DNA from: Arthrobacter sp. ISL-65
Lineage (GTDB): Bacteria > Actinomycetota > Actinomycetes > Actinomycetales > Micrococcaceae
Direction of reading: 5' to 3'
Length of the DNA stretch: 60,505 nt
Assembly (NCBI RefSeq): GCF_018613795.1
Contig: NZ_JAGGPN010000033.1
Span: 1 to 60,505, forward strand
Shown here: positions 18,731 through 28,554 of the stretch, in pieces
Position numbering within the stretch: the stretch's first letter is position 1
Layout of the letters: each line of letters starts with the position of its first letter
Translations under genes and position numbers: made by a program
The notes under the pieces: model-generated
Told to the model about the DNA's origin: nothing
Databases searched by the model: none
What the model saw: only the letters and a program-made list of their open reading frames with translations

Positions 18731-19480
18731 CTAGCTGCCAGACCGGCCGCGGGCACTGGCAGTTCCGCTGGAACCGTGCCACAGGCAAGCGTCCACCTCG
18801 AACGGGAGCAGCTGGTCCTGCTGGGCAATGATGCTGGCGCCATGAGCGGTGACGCGGCGCATGAAGTGCCTCCGGCACAGCGTTTCGTATCCCACCACGG
18901 GCGTATAGCCTGCATCACTGCCGGGATCGCCGGCCGCAGGATCAACGGCCATGTCCACGTCTCCGACCACCACCTGGGCACCTTCGGTGACCATCACGCC
19001 GTCGACCGTCCTGGCGTTTTGGGTGGCGCGCCGGCCGCACCAGCACAACGCTTCAACCTGCAGGACCTGCACCCGGTCCGCGAGTTCAATCAGGCGCTGC
19101 GAACCCGGGAAGAGGCGGGTCCGGAAGTCCGCGGTGATGCCGAAGGCAAAGACGTCCACCTCGATCTCGTCCACCACGCGTGCCAGCTGCTCCACCTGGG
19201 CGGCTGAATAGAACTGTGCCTCATCGCAGATGAGGTAGTCCACGCGGATCCCCTGGGTGCGGCGGAGCACCACTTCGTCCCAGAAGTCCGTGGAATCGAC
19301 GACTTCCACGGCCTCGGTCTGCAGCCCCAGGCGGCTGGAGATCCTGGAGTCTCCGGCGCGGTCGTTGCGGCTGAACCGCACCCCGCCCCGGCCGCGGGCG
19401 CGGTGGTTGTAGTCCATCTGCAGCGCAAGGGTGGACTTGCCGGAGTCCATGGTTCCGGAGAAAAAGACGAGTTCAGCCAC
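18731..19480 (-). CDS. tdk: Thymidine kinase
   Basis: Type II (TK1-like) thymidine kinase, 249 aa, phosphorylating thymidine to dTMP. The P-loop GTMDSGKS is at residues 9-16, the DEAQF Walker B motif is in YLICDEAQFYSAAQ, and the zinc lasso is formed by CWCG and ETLCRRHF. A C-terminal tail of about 40 residues is longer than in E. coli Tdk. The start overlaps the stop of the upstream phosphatase-superfamily gene by 8 nt, and the gene is convergent with sepH (3-nt gap). Confidence 0.94.
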   Translation of the reverse strand: MAELVFFSGTMDSGKSTLALQMDYNHRARGRGGVRFSRNDRAGDSRISSRLGLQTEAVEVVDSTDFWDEVVLRRTQGIRVDYLICDEAQFYSAAQVEQLARVVDEIEVDVFAFGITADFRTRLFPGSQRLIELADRVQVLQVEALCWCGRRATQNARTVDGVMVTEGAQVVVGDVDMAVDPAAGDPGSDAGYTPVVGYETLCRRHFMRRVTAHGASIIAQQDQLLPFEVDACLWHGSSGTASARGRSGS

Positions 19481-20765
19481 GGGATCCCCGGCGGCCTGCT
19501 GTCCTGCCTGAAACTGCCTTGCCTGTCTTAGCTGCGGCTGTCTTGCCGGAAGCCTGGAAGCTGAGCAGCGGGACTTCGCGTTCGGCCTTGGTCAGGGAAC
19601 CATGCTGGCCCACCACTTCCATGGCCGTCGGACGCACCCGGCGCGTGTCGTAGAACGCCAGTGCGTCCCGGGCTGCCACCATCACATCGCCCAGCCGTCC
19701 CGTGACCTCGGGCCGGACCGTTCCGAAGAGCCCTGCAGCCACGGCTTCCTCCCTGGTGAAGGCCCAGATCCTGTCGCCGAAGCGGGCACGCCAGGCCGCC
19801 AGGAGACGCTCCCGTGCGGCATCGCCGGCGTCGTCCTCCAGGTATAGGTGCACCATGCGCGGTTCCCCGGCGGTGTGCCGGACGCCGTCCACGAGGGCGG
19901 GATCTGCGGCGTAGTCGAGGCGCTGTGACTCCGCGACGTCCAGCATGCCGTGGTCGGCCGTGACCAGCACTGTGGTTCCTGCCGGGAGGGTCGCATCCAG
20001 CCGCTTGACGGTGGCATCCAGCTCTTCAAGCTGGTGCTCCCACTGCGGCGACTGCGCGCCGTACCGGTGGCCGGCCTTGTCCAGGTCGTTCACGTAAAAG
20101 TACATGAGCGCGGACTCCGCGTCCGCCATCGCCTCGGCCGCCGCCTCAGTGCGGGAATGGGAGGTGATGCCGGAGACGAACGTGCCGCCGCGCAACGCCG
20201 CCTGGGTCATGGGCGAGCCGCCGAACTGCGGAAGGCTGACGGTAGTGACGGCAACATGTTCGGAGGCACGTTCGAAGACCGTGGGGAAGGGCTGCCACTG
20301 CTGCGGGTCCACGCCGGCATCCCAGTTGCCCAGCATGTTGACCACTTTGTCCTGCGCGGGATCCAAAACGTCATATCCCACCAGGCCGTGCTGGCCGGGA
20401 GCGAGTCCCGTGCCCAGGCTGGCGAGGGACGCTGCGGTGGTCGAAGGAAACGCGGAATCCAGCCAGACGGGCACGGCACCCTGGACCTGCTGCAGGACGC
20501 CCCGGAGGAAGGGGGTGTGCGCGGTCTTCTGCTTGAGCAGGCTGCGTCCCAGCCCGTCGGCCAGGACCACGCACACGCGCTTGGCCTGCGGGAGGCCCAG
20601 CGCGTTCTCGAAGCCCGGCACGCCGAGGCTGGCTGCCGCGCTGCCCAGCACCTCGGCCACGGAGCGGCGGCCGTAGGCCGGGGCGGCCGGCAACCCGCTT
20701 ACGGCAGGGCCGGGTTCCGTGGTTCGTGTTGCAGAGTCTGAAGAATGGTTGTCCTGTTCCCGCAT
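19473..20765 (-). CDS. Alkaline phosphatase family protein (nucleotide pyrophosphatase/phosphodiesterase-like)
   Basis: A 430-aa protein of the alkaline phosphatase superfamily, PF01663-like. Metal-site elements are visible: VVLADGLGRSLL near the N-terminus, the nucleophile region DSAFPSTTAASLASLGTGL, YVNDLDKAGHRYG, and VLVTADHGMLDV. There is no signal peptide, so it is probably cytosolic. The ATG at 20765 lies 1 nt after the DUF5998 stop, which favours it over the longer open frame to 20843. The substrate is unknown; homologues are annotated as nucleotide pyrophosphatases or PglZ-like hydrolases. Confidence 0.88.
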   Translation of the reverse strand: MREQDNHSSDSATRTTEPGPAVSGLPAAPAYGRRSVAEVLGSAAASLGVPGFENALGLPQAKRVCVVLADGLGRSLLKQKTAHTPFLRGVLQQVQGAVPVWLDSAFPSTTAASLASLGTGLAPGQHGLVGYDVLDPAQDKVVNMLGNWDAGVDPQQWQPFPTVFERASEHVAVTTVSLPQFGGSPMTQAALRGGTFVSGITSHSRTEAAAEAMADAESALMYFYVNDLDKAGHRYGAQSPQWEHQLEELDATVKRLDATLPAGTTVLVTADHGMLDVAESQRLDYAADPALVDGVRHTAGEPRMVHLYLEDDAGDAARERLLAAWRARFGDRIWAFTREEAVAAGLFGTVRPEVTGRLGDVMVAARDALAFYDTRRVRPTAMEVVGQHGSLTKAEREVPLLSFQASGKTAAAKTGKAVSGRTAGRRGSRG

Positions 20766-20766
20766 C

Positions 20767-21507
20767 TCAGCGCTTGTGCCCGCGGCTGAGCCGGTTGGCA
20801 AAAACGCCCATGCGGGGACGCGGGTGGGTGGCCGACGGCGCATGCCGGACCGGGTTGGCGGATCCGGTGTTCACCGCGCGCAGGGCACGGGCAAAGAGCT
20901 TGGCATCCTGGACCGCCTGCAGGCCGTCCGCCTCGGCGCTGATGCGCAGGACGATGTCCTCCTGGGCGATGGTGCCGCTGTAGCCGTGGTCGGCCTCGCA
21001 CTGCGGGTCCCCGCAGCTCGCCGGCCCCATGTCCAGGCGCTGGCCGCCGGACCAGGCGATGGACAGGGTGACCTCGCGGACGGGGTCGGAAGGCTTGTAG
21101 TCCTGCGGCTGGGCGTACATGTAGCTCAGGACCACGGAACGGATCTGCGCCACCGGGACAGACTCCGTGGAAATCTGTGCCACGATCTGCTCGCCCGCCT
21201 CGTCGAGCTGCTGGTCGTCCACGTGCGTGATCACCAGCATGTCCTCAGTGAGGACCAGGACGGTGATGTGCCGGCGGACCTCTGCGCGGTCAAAATGCGT
21301 CTCGAGGTGGACCAGGTGTGCAAGGCAGTCCCGGCCGTCCAGGGCGTCATCCACCACGTCGGCCACCAGCAGCGGGTAAAAGCCGGCCTGCTGCAGGGCG
21401 CCATCGAGGCTCTGGCCCTGCACGCTGTGGTTGTGTGAGCTGTGGTGGAAAGCCTGCGGGCTGTGGTCGGGCGCTTGAGGCTTCGAAGTGGGAGGCTGGG
21501 AGCTCAT
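20767..21507 (-). CDS. DUF5998 family protein
   Basis: A 246-aa soluble actinobacterial protein recognised as DUF5998 from its conserved order: SLDGALQQAGFYPLLVADVV, the HLETHFDRAEVRRHITVLVL segment, VPVAQIRSVVLSYMYAQPQ, then DMGPASCGDPQCEADHGYSG. The N-terminal 30 residues are His/Ser/Gln-rich and variable. A GGGGAA directly before the ATG could serve as a ribosome site. It probably heads an operon DUF5998 - phosphatase-superfamily protein - tdk with almost no spacing. The function is unknown. Confidence 0.85.
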   Translation of the reverse strand: MSSQPPTSKPQAPDHSPQAFHHSSHNHSVQGQSLDGALQQAGFYPLLVADVVDDALDGRDCLAHLVHLETHFDRAEVRRHITVLVLTEDMLVITHVDDQQLDEAGEQIVAQISTESVPVAQIRSVVLSYMYAQPQDYKPSDPVREVTLSIAWSGGQRLDMGPASCGDPQCEADHGYSGTIAQEDIVLRISAEADGLQAVQDAKLFARALRAVNTGSANPVRHAPSATHPRPRMGVFANRLSRGHKR

Positions 21508-21551
21508 TTCCCCATTTTCACAGATCGGTGTGGCACATGCTAACCCGGCAG

Positions 21552-24242
21552 CTAGCTGCGCATTGCCCGCCGCGCGCTGTCGGTGCGCTGCGCGGCGTTG
21601 CCGATCCGCACGTCGGCGGCAAGGATGAACGCCCCCTGTGGCGTGGCCAGGACCGGGTTGAACTCGACGAGGGCTATCTCAGGGTGCGCGTCCTTGAGCC
21701 GTGCCAGCCTGGCGGCCACGTCCTCCAAGGCGGAAACGTCCACGGCGGGCAGGCCCTGGTAGCCGAACAGCTTCCGGGACGCGCGCGGGCTTCGGATCAG
21801 GTCACGCAGGTCCCCAGCGGACAGCGGCGGTGCCCGGTGCGCCCAGTCGTCCAACAGGTTCACGGCGTCGCCGGCCAGGCCGAAGGACACTACGGGCCCC
21901 AACAGGGGATCCTCGATGGCGCGCAGGGTGCAGGCCTGGCCCACCGGGGCCATGGACTGGACCTCCAGCGACGCCGAACCGTAGGGCTCAAGCGCCCGGC
22001 GCATCTGAAGGATATTCACGCGGAGGGAGTCCGCGTCCTGGATATCCAGCCGCACCCCGCCCAGGTCCAGCCGGTGGCGCAGCGTCGGATCGGTGGTCTT
22101 CAGTGCCACCGGCCAGCCCAGCCTGCCGGCCGCCTCCACGGCTTCATCGTCCGTTTCGAAGCCTTCCGAGGGCATGACCCTGATCCCGTAATGCGCCAGC
22201 AGGCGGGCCGCGTCGTCGGGACTGAGTTTCTTGAGTTGCTCGCCGCGGACATCGGCGAGCAGGTTTTCGAGGTCGGCGTGCGCGGCATCAGGATCGCACC
22301 TGTCAGGATCCACAAAGAGGCCCTGGTCCCGTTCCGCCCATTCGGCGTACCGCACGACGGCGGAGAGGGCGGCCACCGCCGCCCCGGGGTTCGAGTAGCA
22401 CGGCACCGGTGCCGCGCCGGAGCCCTCCCCCACCATGCCTTCCACGTACACGGACGGATCGAGGATGCCGGTGAACGCCGCCACCACCGGCTTTCCGGCC
22501 ACGGCGGAGGATTCTGCGAGCGCCCCGGCAATCTTCTCGACGGTCAGTCCGCGGGCCGGAAGGAAGGCAACCACGGCGGCGTGGACCGCCTCCTTGGCCA
22601 GGACTTCCCGGAGCCGGTCCCGCAGGGCGGGAAGGGCACGGGACATGCCCGCGTCCAGATCCAGCTCCGTCACGAGCTCCTCCACGCCCAGGCCGTGGGA
22701 CTCGGCGCTGTCCGCCACTACTTTCCCCAGCGCCCCGGAGTTGCTGAACACCGCGACGCCGGCTCCCTTGGGGAGCGGTTGGGCGGACACGATCTGCGCC
22801 ACGTCCATGAGCTCTTCGATGGTCTCCACCCGGATCACGCCGGACTGGCGCATCATCGAGTCCAGCGCATCGGCGGGAGCCTGGGTGGTGCGCACGGCAT
22901 GGCCGGGCGGCAGTTGCAGCCCCATGGAGGTGGACTTGGCCACAATCACGGGCTTGGTCCGCGCCAGCCGCCGGGCGATGCGGGAGAATTTGCGCGGGTT
23001 GCCGATCGACTCCAGATACAGGCCCACGGCGGTGGTGCCGGCGTCGTCCTCCCAGAACTGCATCATGTCGTTGCCGGAAACATCCGCCCGGTTTCCGGCC
23101 GACAGGAAGGTGGAGATGCCGGCGCGGCGCCGGCTGGACGCCGCGTACAGCGCCACCCCGATCGCCGCGGACTGGCTGAACAGCCCCAGGCTGCCGCCGT
23201 GGGCCAGGCTGGGAGCCATGGACGCGTTCAGCGACACTGCGGAGTTGGTGTTCACGATGCCGAGCGAGGCCGGCCCGATGACCCGCATCCCGTTGGCCCG
23301 CGCCTGCCGCACCAGCTCCCGCTGCCGTACGAGGCCCCGCTCCCCGTCCTCGGTGAACCCGGCGGAGGCCACCAGGACCCCCTTCACGCCGGCGGCGGCG
23401 CACTCATCCACCACCTTGGGGACTTCCTCGTAGGGCACCGCGACGATCGCCAGCTGCACCGGCCCGGGCACGTCGGAGAGCTTGCCGAAGGACAGCATGC
23501 CGGCCAGTTCAAAGGCTTCGGGGTTGATGGCGTAGACGGGGCCGGTAAAGCCACCTTCGATGATGTGTTCCAGGAGCTGGTACCCCACGGTTCCCCACCG
23601 GCGGCTCGCACCAATCACCGCCACCGACGACGGCGCCAGCAGGTCCTGGACGCTCCTCGCCTCTGCACGGTGCTCCCGGGCTTCCATCACGGCGCGTGAT
23701 TTGTCCGTGGGGTCGATGTTGAACTCCAGGCTCACCACGCCGTCGTCGAAATGGCGTTTGACGTCGTAGCCGGCGTCGGAGAAGACCATGAGCATCTTGC
23801 GGTTCTCGGGCAGGACCTCGGCGCTGAACCGGCGGATCCCGTTTTCGCGGGCCGCCGCCGCGAGGTGCTCCAGCAGGATCGAGCCGATGCCCCGGCCCTG
23901 GTGCGCGTCTGCGATGTTGAAGGCCACCTCGGCCTCCGCGGGGTCATCCAGGCGGTCGTACCGGCCGATGCCGATGATGTCCCCGCCGATGGTGATCACG
24001 AAAGCCACGCGGTCCCGGTAATCCACCTCGGTGAAACGCTTGAGCTCGCGGCTGGAGAGCCGCTCCTTGAAGGCGAAGAACCGCATGTAGATGGAGTCCT
24101 GCGACTGCCGCGTGTGGAAGGTCTGCACGGCGTCCGCGTCGGCGGGATGGATGGGGCGCAAATGCGCTGTTCCGCCGTCCCTCAGAACGACATCGGCCTC
24201 CCAATATTCCGGATATTCGCCGTCCCCGGGCTGATCCACCAT
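21552..24242 (-). CDS. GNAT acetyltransferase / ADP-forming acyl-CoA synthetase-like fusion
   Basis: An 896-aa multi-domain protein. Residues about 15-190 form a GNAT domain (AFNIADAHQGRGIGSILLEH is the acetyl-CoA-binding motif A). Then come a CoA-binding Rossmann domain (VAVIGASRRWGTVGYQLL), two succinyl-CoA-synthetase-like flavodoxin domains (GPASLGIVNTNS, VAVFSNSGALGKVVADSA), and a C-terminal ATP-grasp domain (YGIRVMPSEGFETDDEAVEA, GWPVALKTTDPTLRHRLDLG). This is the Pat/acs-like architecture of bacterial lysine acetyltransferases, but with the GNAT domain at the N-terminus, as in many actinobacteria. It could acetylate acetyl-CoA synthetase; whether the synthetase part is catalytic is not clear. 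The promoter looks leaderless and is divergent from parC. Confidence 0.9.
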   Translation of the reverse strand: MVDQPGDGEYPEYWEADVVLRDGGTAHLRPIHPADADAVQTFHTRQSQDSIYMRFFAFKERLSSRELKRFTEVDYRDRVAFVITIGGDIIGIGRYDRLDDPAEAEVAFNIADAHQGRGIGSILLEHLAAAARENGIRRFSAEVLPENRKMLMVFSDAGYDVKRHFDDGVVSLEFNIDPTDKSRAVMEAREHRAEARSVQDLLAPSSVAVIGASRRWGTVGYQLLEHIIEGGFTGPVYAINPEAFELAGMLSFGKLSDVPGPVQLAIVAVPYEEVPKVVDECAAAGVKGVLVASAGFTEDGERGLVRQRELVRQARANGMRVIGPASLGIVNTNSAVSLNASMAPSLAHGGSLGLFSQSAAIGVALYAASSRRRAGISTFLSAGNRADVSGNDMMQFWEDDAGTTAVGLYLESIGNPRKFSRIARRLARTKPVIVAKSTSMGLQLPPGHAVRTTQAPADALDSMMRQSGVIRVETIEELMDVAQIVSAQPLPKGAGVAVFSNSGALGKVVADSAESHGLGVEELVTELDLDAGMSRALPALRDRLREVLAKEAVHAAVVAFLPARGLTVEKIAGALAESSAVAGKPVVAAFTGILDPSVYVEGMVGEGSGAAPVPCYSNPGAAVAALSAVVRYAEWAERDQGLFVDPDRCDPDAAHADLENLLADVRGEQLKKLSPDDAARLLAHYGIRVMPSEGFETDDEAVEAAGRLGWPVALKTTDPTLRHRLDLGGVRLDIQDADSLRVNILQMRRALEPYGSASLEVQSMAPVGQACTLRAIEDPLLGPVVSFGLAGDAVNLLDDWAHRAPPLSAGDLRDLIRSPRASRKLFGYQGLPAVDVSALEDVAARLARLKDAHPEIALVEFNPVLATPQGAFILAADVRIGNAAQRTDSARRAMRS

Positions 24243-24246
24243 AGGC

Positions 24247-24259
24247 TTAGCCTAGCTAA
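24247..24259. promoter_or_regulatory. 13-bp palindrome overlapping the leaderless -10 upstream of the GNAT/CoA-ligase gene
   Basis: TTAGC-CTA-GCTAA, a perfect inverted repeat in the 56-bp divergent gap with parC. It overlaps the minus-strand hexamer TAGGCT (24254-24249), which lies exactly 6 nt before the ATG at 24242. It could be an operator acting on both genes, or simply overlapping -10 elements. Confidence 0.4.
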
Positions 24260-24298
24260 ACCTCCCGAAGTGCACCCCAAAAAGGATCCACCAGCCCC

Positions 24299-26815
24299 AT
24301 GGCACGCCGCCAAACACGCACCCCAGCAGGGGAAACAGTCCAGGACTACACCGAAAACATCGTTGATATCGACGTGACTTCCGAGATGGAAGGCTCCTTC
24401 CTGGAGTACGCGTACTCGGTCATCTACTCCCGGGCCCTGCCCGACGCCCGGGACGGCCTGAAACCTGTCCAGCGGCGCATCCTCTACATGATGAGCGACA
24501 TGGGCCTCCGTCCGGACCGCGGCCACGTCAAGAGTGCCCGCGTGGTGGGTGAGGTCATGGGCAAGCTCCACCCGCACGGCGACACCGCCATTTACGACGC
24601 CATGGTTCGCATGGCCCAGGACTTCTCGCTCCGGCTTCCCCTGATCGACGGCCATGGAAACTTCGGCTCGCTCGACGACGGCCCCGCGGCACCGCGGTAC
24701 ACCGAAGCCCGCCTGGCGGCGGCAGCACTCACCATGACGGACCACCTCGACGAGGACGTTGTGGACTTCGTCCCCAACTACGACAACCAGCTCACCCAGC
24801 CGGAGGTCCTCCCGGCAGCGTTCCCCAACCTGTTGGTGAACGGCACCACCGGCATCGCCGTCGGCATGGCCACGAACATGGCGCCGCATAACCTCGTGGA
24901 AGTCATCTCCGCCGCCCGGCACCTCATCGCCAACCCGGACGCCACGCTGGAAGACATCATGCGCTTCGTCCCCGGCCCCGACCTGCCCACCGGTGGCCGC
25001 ATCGTGGGCCTGGACGGCATCCGGGACGCCTACGCCACGGGCCGCGGCTCCTTCAAGACCCGCGCCAAGGTGGAGGTGGAGCAGCTCTCGGCCCGCCGGA
25101 CCGGCCTCGTGGTCACCGAACTGCCGTACATGGTGGGCCCGGAAAAGGTGATCGAGAAGATCAAGGACGCGGTCAACGGCAAGAAGCTGGCGGGCATCAG
25201 CGACGTCGTGGACCTGACCGACCGCAAGCACGGCCTGCGGCTGGTCATCGAGCTGAAGAACGGTTTCAACCCCAACGCCGTGCTCCAGCAGCTGTACCGC
25301 TACTCGCCGATGGAGGATTCCTTCGGCATCAACAACGTCACTTTGGTGGACGGGCAGCCGCAGACGCTGGGACTGCTCCAGCTGCTCACTGTCTACGTGG
25401 ACCACCGCATCTCGGTGGTGCGGCGCCGTACGGTGTTCCGGCTTGGCAAGAAGAAGGACCGCCTCCACCTGGTGGAGGGCCTCCTCATCGCCATCGTGGA
25501 CATTGACGAGGTCATCCAGATCATCCGGTCCTCGGACGAGGCCTCCGCGGCGCGCGAACGGCTGATGTCCATCTACGACCTCTCCGAAATCCAGGCGAAC
25601 TACATCCTTGAGCTCCGCCTCCGCCAGCTGACCAAGTACAGCCGGATCGAACTGGAGAAGGAACAGGAGCAGCTCCGCAGGGAGATCGCCGAGCTGGAGG
25701 CCATCCTCGAATCCGATCAGCTGCTGCGGGACCTGGTGTCCGGCGAACTCGCGGAGATAGCGGAGAAGTACGGAACGCCGCGGCGGACCGTGCTCCTGGA
25801 ATCCGAGGCCGTCTCCCCGACTGTGGCCAGCGCCGCCGCGGTCGAGGGAAAGGCCGGGGCCAAGGGCAAGCCCGCTCCCCTGGCCCTCGAGATCGCGGAC
25901 GACCCGTGCTGGGTGATCCTCACGGCCTCCGGCCAGATTGCCCGGACTACCAACCAGGACAGCCTGGCTGAGACCGGACCGCGCGCCAGGCACGATGTGT
26001 TCCGCTCGGTGGTCAAGACCTCCGCCCGGGGCGAGATCGCTGCGGTCACCTCGCAGGGGCGCATGCTGCGGATCCAGGTGATGGACATGCCCGTCCTCCC
26101 GCCGGTGTCCGGCCTGCCGAACCTCGCCGGCGGTGTTCCGGCCAGGGACTTCATTACCCTGCTGAAGGGTGAGACGCTCGTGGCGTTCGCCCCGTTTGAT
26201 GTTGTGCTGGCGATCGGCACGGCGCAGGGCGTCGTGAAGCGGGTGCAGCCGGATTACCCCCTGAACCGCGAGGACTGGGAAGTGATCACGCTGAAGGACA
26301 AGGACACCGTGGTGGGAGTGGCGCCGGCAGGGTCCGACGACGCCGACCTTGTGTTCCTCACGCGGCAGGCACAGCTGCTGCGGTTCAGCGCCGCCGTCGT
26401 CCGCCCGCAGGGCAGGACGGCCGGGGGCATGGCGGGCATCAAGCTTGCCGCGGGCGACCAGGTGGTGTTCTTCGGTGCGGTCGCCCCCGGCGACGAGGCC
26501 GCCGTCGTCGTCACCATTTCCGGCACGGAAGGTGCCCTGCCGGGCACCGCCCCCGGTGCTGCCAAGGTGACGGCCTTTGACGAATACCCGGTCAAGGGCC
26601 GCGCTACCGCCGGGGTCCGGGCGCACCGGTTCCTGAAGGGGGAGGACACGCTGCTGCTGGCGTGGGCCGGCCACGGCCCGGCTAAGGCGTCGTCGTCGGC
26701 AGGGGTAGCCCGCTCGCTGCCCCAGGAGCACGGCCGGCGCGACGGTTCGGGCATCCCGCTCTCGCAGGCGGTGGATGAGATCGGTCCGAGCATGGCCTGG
26801 CAGGAATCCGCCTAG
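24299..26815 (+). CDS. parC: DNA topoisomerase IV subunit A
   Basis: An 838-aa type IIA topoisomerase breakage-reunion subunit that decatenates daughter chromosomes with the ParE encoded at 36.7 kb. The catalytic tyrosine is in [10 protein letters not shown]. The N-terminal [20 protein letters not shown], the [20 protein letters not shown] winged-helix segment and [20 protein letters not shown] are all present. The C-terminal beta-pinwheel contains a degenerate GyrA box ([14 protein letters not shown]), fitting ParC rather than GyrA. Streptomyces has parC and parE similarly placed on the same chromosomal arm near hrdB. An AAAGGAT lies about 12 nt before the ATG. Confidence 0.92.
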   Translation: MARRQTRTPAGETVQDYTENIVDIDVTSEMEGSFLEYAYSVIYSRALPDARDGLKPVQRRILYMMSDMGLRPDRGHVKSARVVGEVMGKLHPHGDTAIYDAMVRMAQDFSLRLPLIDGHGNFGSLDDGPAAPRYTEARLAAAALTMTDHLDEDVVDFVPNYDNQLTQPEVLPAAFPNLLVNGTTGIAVGMATNMAPHNLVEVISAARHLIANPDATLEDIMRFVPGPDLPTGGRIVGLDGIRDAYATGRGSFKTRAKVEVEQLSARRTGLVVTELPYMVGPEKVIEKIKDAVNGKKLAGISDVVDLTDRKHGLRLVIELKNGFNPNAVLQQLYRYSPMEDSFGINNVTLVDGQPQTLGLLQLLTVYVDHRISVVRRRTVFRLGKKKDRLHLVEGLLIAIVDIDEVIQIIRSSDEASAARERLMSIYDLSEIQANYILELRLRQLTKYSRIELEKEQEQLRREIAELEAILESDQLLRDLVSGELAEIAEKYGTPRRTVLLESEAVSPTVASAAAVEGKAGAKGKPAPLALEIADDPCWVILTASGQIARTTNQDSLAETGPRARHDVFRSVVKTSARGEIAAVTSQGRMLRIQVMDMPVLPPVSGLPNLAGGVPARDFITLLKGETLVAFAPFDVVLAIGTAQGVVKRVQPDYPLNREDWEVITLKDKDTVVGVAPAGSDDADLVFLTRQAQLLRFSAAVVRPQGRTAGGMAGIKLAAGDQVVFFGAVAPGDEAAVVVTISGTEGALPGTAPGAAKVTAFDEYPVKGRATAGVRAHRFLKGEDTLLLAWAGHGPAKASSSAGVARSLPQEHGRRDGSGIPLSQAVDEIGPSMAWQESA

Positions 26816-26818
26816 ACT
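26813..26818 (+). promoter_or_regulatory. -10 hexamer of a probable leaderless promoter (DinB gene)
   Basis: TAGACT starts on the parC stop codon and lies exactly 6 nt before the ATG at 26825. No Shine-Dalgarno is visible. Confidence 0.55.
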
Positions 26819-26824
26819 ACTGCC

Positions 26825-27343
26825 ATGCCTATCGTCCCGGATGAAAAGGACTGGACCTGGGTCCTGTCCAGCCCCTGCAGCCAGTGCGGCTTCGACGCGT
26901 CCACCGTCACGCCGTCAACAGTTCCCGGCAGCGTCGAAAACATGCTGCCGCGCTGGCGGGCCGTGCTCCGGCGGCCGGACGCCAGCGAGCGGCCGGACGA
27001 GAGCACCTGGTCCGCGCTGGAGTACGCCTGCCACGTCAGGGATGTGTTCAGCCTCTTCGACCGCCGCCTCAACCTGATGCTCACCGAGGACAATGCCCAG
27101 TTTAAGAACTGGGACCAGGACCAGACAGCGGTGGAGGGCGACTACGCGAATGCGGACCCGGCCGTGGTGAGCGCCGAGCTCACCGCGGAGGGCCAGCAGG
27201 TTGCGGCTTCCTTCGCCAGGGTGCAGGAGTGGCAGTGGGGCCGGACCGGCCTGCGCAACAACGGCTCGGAGTTCACCGTCCTGACGCTCGGGCAGTATTT
27301 CCTGCACGACGTCGTCCATCACCTTGCGGACGTGGACGGCTGA
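26825..27343 (+). CDS. DinB-family protein
   Basis: A 172-aa protein with the four-helix DinB/maleylpyruvate-isomerase-like fold: an early histidine in WSALEYACHVRDVFSLFDRR and two late histidines in YFLHDVVHHLADVDG, the spacing of the metal-binding His triad of this superfamily. The N-terminal SSPCSQCGFDAST carries a Cx2C pair typical of an actinobacterial subgroup. Members include bacillithiol/mycothiol-dependent transferases; a mycothiol-linked role is possible here but unproven. Confidence 0.85.
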   Translation: MPIVPDEKDWTWVLSSPCSQCGFDASTVTPSTVPGSVENMLPRWRAVLRRPDASERPDESTWSALEYACHVRDVFSLFDRRLNLMLTEDNAQFKNWDQDQTAVEGDYANADPAVVSAELTAEGQQVAASFARVQEWQWGRTGLRNNGSEFTVLTLGQYFLHDVVHHLADVDG

Positions 27344-27358
27344 CCTAAATCAGTCCGG

Positions 27359-28411
27359 CTAAAGGACCTTGTCCCACGCGAGGCTCGTATTGACCGGGAC
27401 ATAGCCCATCTTGCGGTACAGCGCCATGGCCCCGCTTGGATTCTCGGAGTCCACGTCCAGCGACGCCTTGTCCAGGCCGGCGGCGGCAAAGCGCCGCATG
27501 GCGTCGGCCAGAAGCGCCTGGGCGATCCCGCGCCCGCGGAACTCCCGGCGGACACCGAGCAGGTCCGTATAGCCCTCGCTGAACCCGCGCGCCACCGTGT
27601 TGTCGGGGTCATAGCTGGCCAGCTGGTAGCCTGCGATCTCACCCGTGCGGCTCTCCAGCACGACGGCGCTGAGGTCGGGCCGGGCCAGGGGGTCGTTGAC
27701 CACGAAGCCCCATGACTCCTCGTCCCGTGGTTCGCTGCCCCAGTGGTCGGCGAAGACCTGGTTGTGCGCCAACCGCAGGGCTTCGCTCAGCCCGGGTTCC
27801 ATGGGCACCAGTTCCAGCCCGTGGTCCAGGGGTGCATCGGGCAGCGGAGCCGACAGCGGGCGGTGCATCTCGTTGTAGTAGCGGACCACCTCATACCCGG
27901 ACTCCTCCAGGAGGACGCATTGGTGCTGCTGTTTCTGCTCGATGAAAAGCCGCAGCCGTGGCACCGGCCCTCCGCCGTCCGGCGCCGCACTGTCCGGCCC
28001 TGCCCTGTGATCTTCCGCGAACCGCTGCCTTGTCCGGGCCTCCAGCCAGGCCAGAAGGGCCGAGCCCACGCCGCGGCGCTGCCACTGCGGGTCGACGGCA
28101 CAGAATCCGTGCGCCTTGGCCCCGTCCTTGTTCTTGGTGAGGCGGGCGTAGGCCCGCGGGACGCCGCTGGGGTCCAGGCCAAGTACTGTGTTTGGCCCCA
28201 GCGGGTTGTTTTTGGATTCCATGATCTGTTCCAGGTCCGCCCGCCTTTCAAACCACACCGGCCGCTCGACGGCCGCGGTCCGGGCGATCAGCGCAGCCCA
28301 GGCGTCCAGGTCCGCGGGTACGGCGCTGCGCCAGTGCAGTTCCGGAAAGCCGACGGCGGGCTGCTCAGCTGAGCCGTCCGCGGTCGGGTCAGAGGCATCA
28401 GTGTGCGTCAT
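27359..28411 (-). CDS. GNAT-family N-acetyltransferase (tandem domains)
   Basis: A 350-aa protein with two GNAT folds. The N-terminal copy has the acetyl-CoA motif CAVDPQWQRRGVGSALLAWL (near residues 105-125), and the C-terminal copy has LLGVRREFRGRGIAQALLAD (near residues 282-302). This double arrangement resembles MshD (mycothiol synthase) and many uncharacterised actinobacterial enzymes. The substrate is not assignable. The gene is convergent with the DinB gene (15 nt apart) and has a leaderless-type promoter. The spacer between the domains is acidic and proline-rich. Confidence 0.88.
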   Translation of the reverse strand: MTHTDASDPTADGSAEQPAVGFPELHWRSAVPADLDAWAALIARTAAVERPVWFERRADLEQIMESKNNPLGPNTVLGLDPSGVPRAYARLTKNKDGAKAHGFCAVDPQWQRRGVGSALLAWLEARTRQRFAEDHRAGPDSAAPDGGGPVPRLRLFIEQKQQHQCVLLEESGYEVVRYYNEMHRPLSAPLPDAPLDHGLELVPMEPGLSEALRLAHNQVFADHWGSEPRDEESWGFVVNDPLARPDLSAVVLESRTGEIAGYQLASYDPDNTVARGFSEGYTDLLGVRREFRGRGIAQALLADAMRRFAAAGLDKASLDVDSENPSGAMALYRKMGYVPVNTSLAWDKVL

Positions 28412-28417
28412 GGGAAC

Positions 28418-28423
28418 AGGCTA
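28418..28423 (-). promoter_or_regulatory. -10 hexamer of a probable leaderless promoter (tandem GNAT gene)
   Basis: On the minus strand TAGCCT (28423-28418) is followed by GTTCCC and the ATG at 28411, the same 6-nt spacing seen at other genes of the window. Confidence 0.5.
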
Positions 28424-28467
28424 GCCGCCGGGAAGAGGCCGCGCCAGCAAGCCTGACACGGCCTGGT

Positions 28468-28485
28468 ACTCCTGACACGGCGGCG
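28468..28485. repeat. Copy 1 of an 18-bp intergenic repeat
   Basis: ACTCCTGACACGGCGGCG, identical to 38905-38922. A related TGACACGGC also occurs just before it (28454-28462). Both full copies lie in intergenic DNA upstream of genes. Confidence 0.5.
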
Positions 28486-28554
28486 TGGGAAGCCATAGGC
28501 TGGTGCCATCATCGGGCGGGGACAATTACCCCAGCGTTCCCTGAAAGGAACAGC

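Noticed and set aside
21318..23699. Long plus-strand frame opposite the acyl-CoA synthetase fusion
   Set aside because: Antisense shadow; the minus-strand gene has complete domains.
24182..26731. Long minus-strand frame opposite parC (849 codons)
   Set aside because: Antisense shadow of parC; no start signals and repetitive composition.
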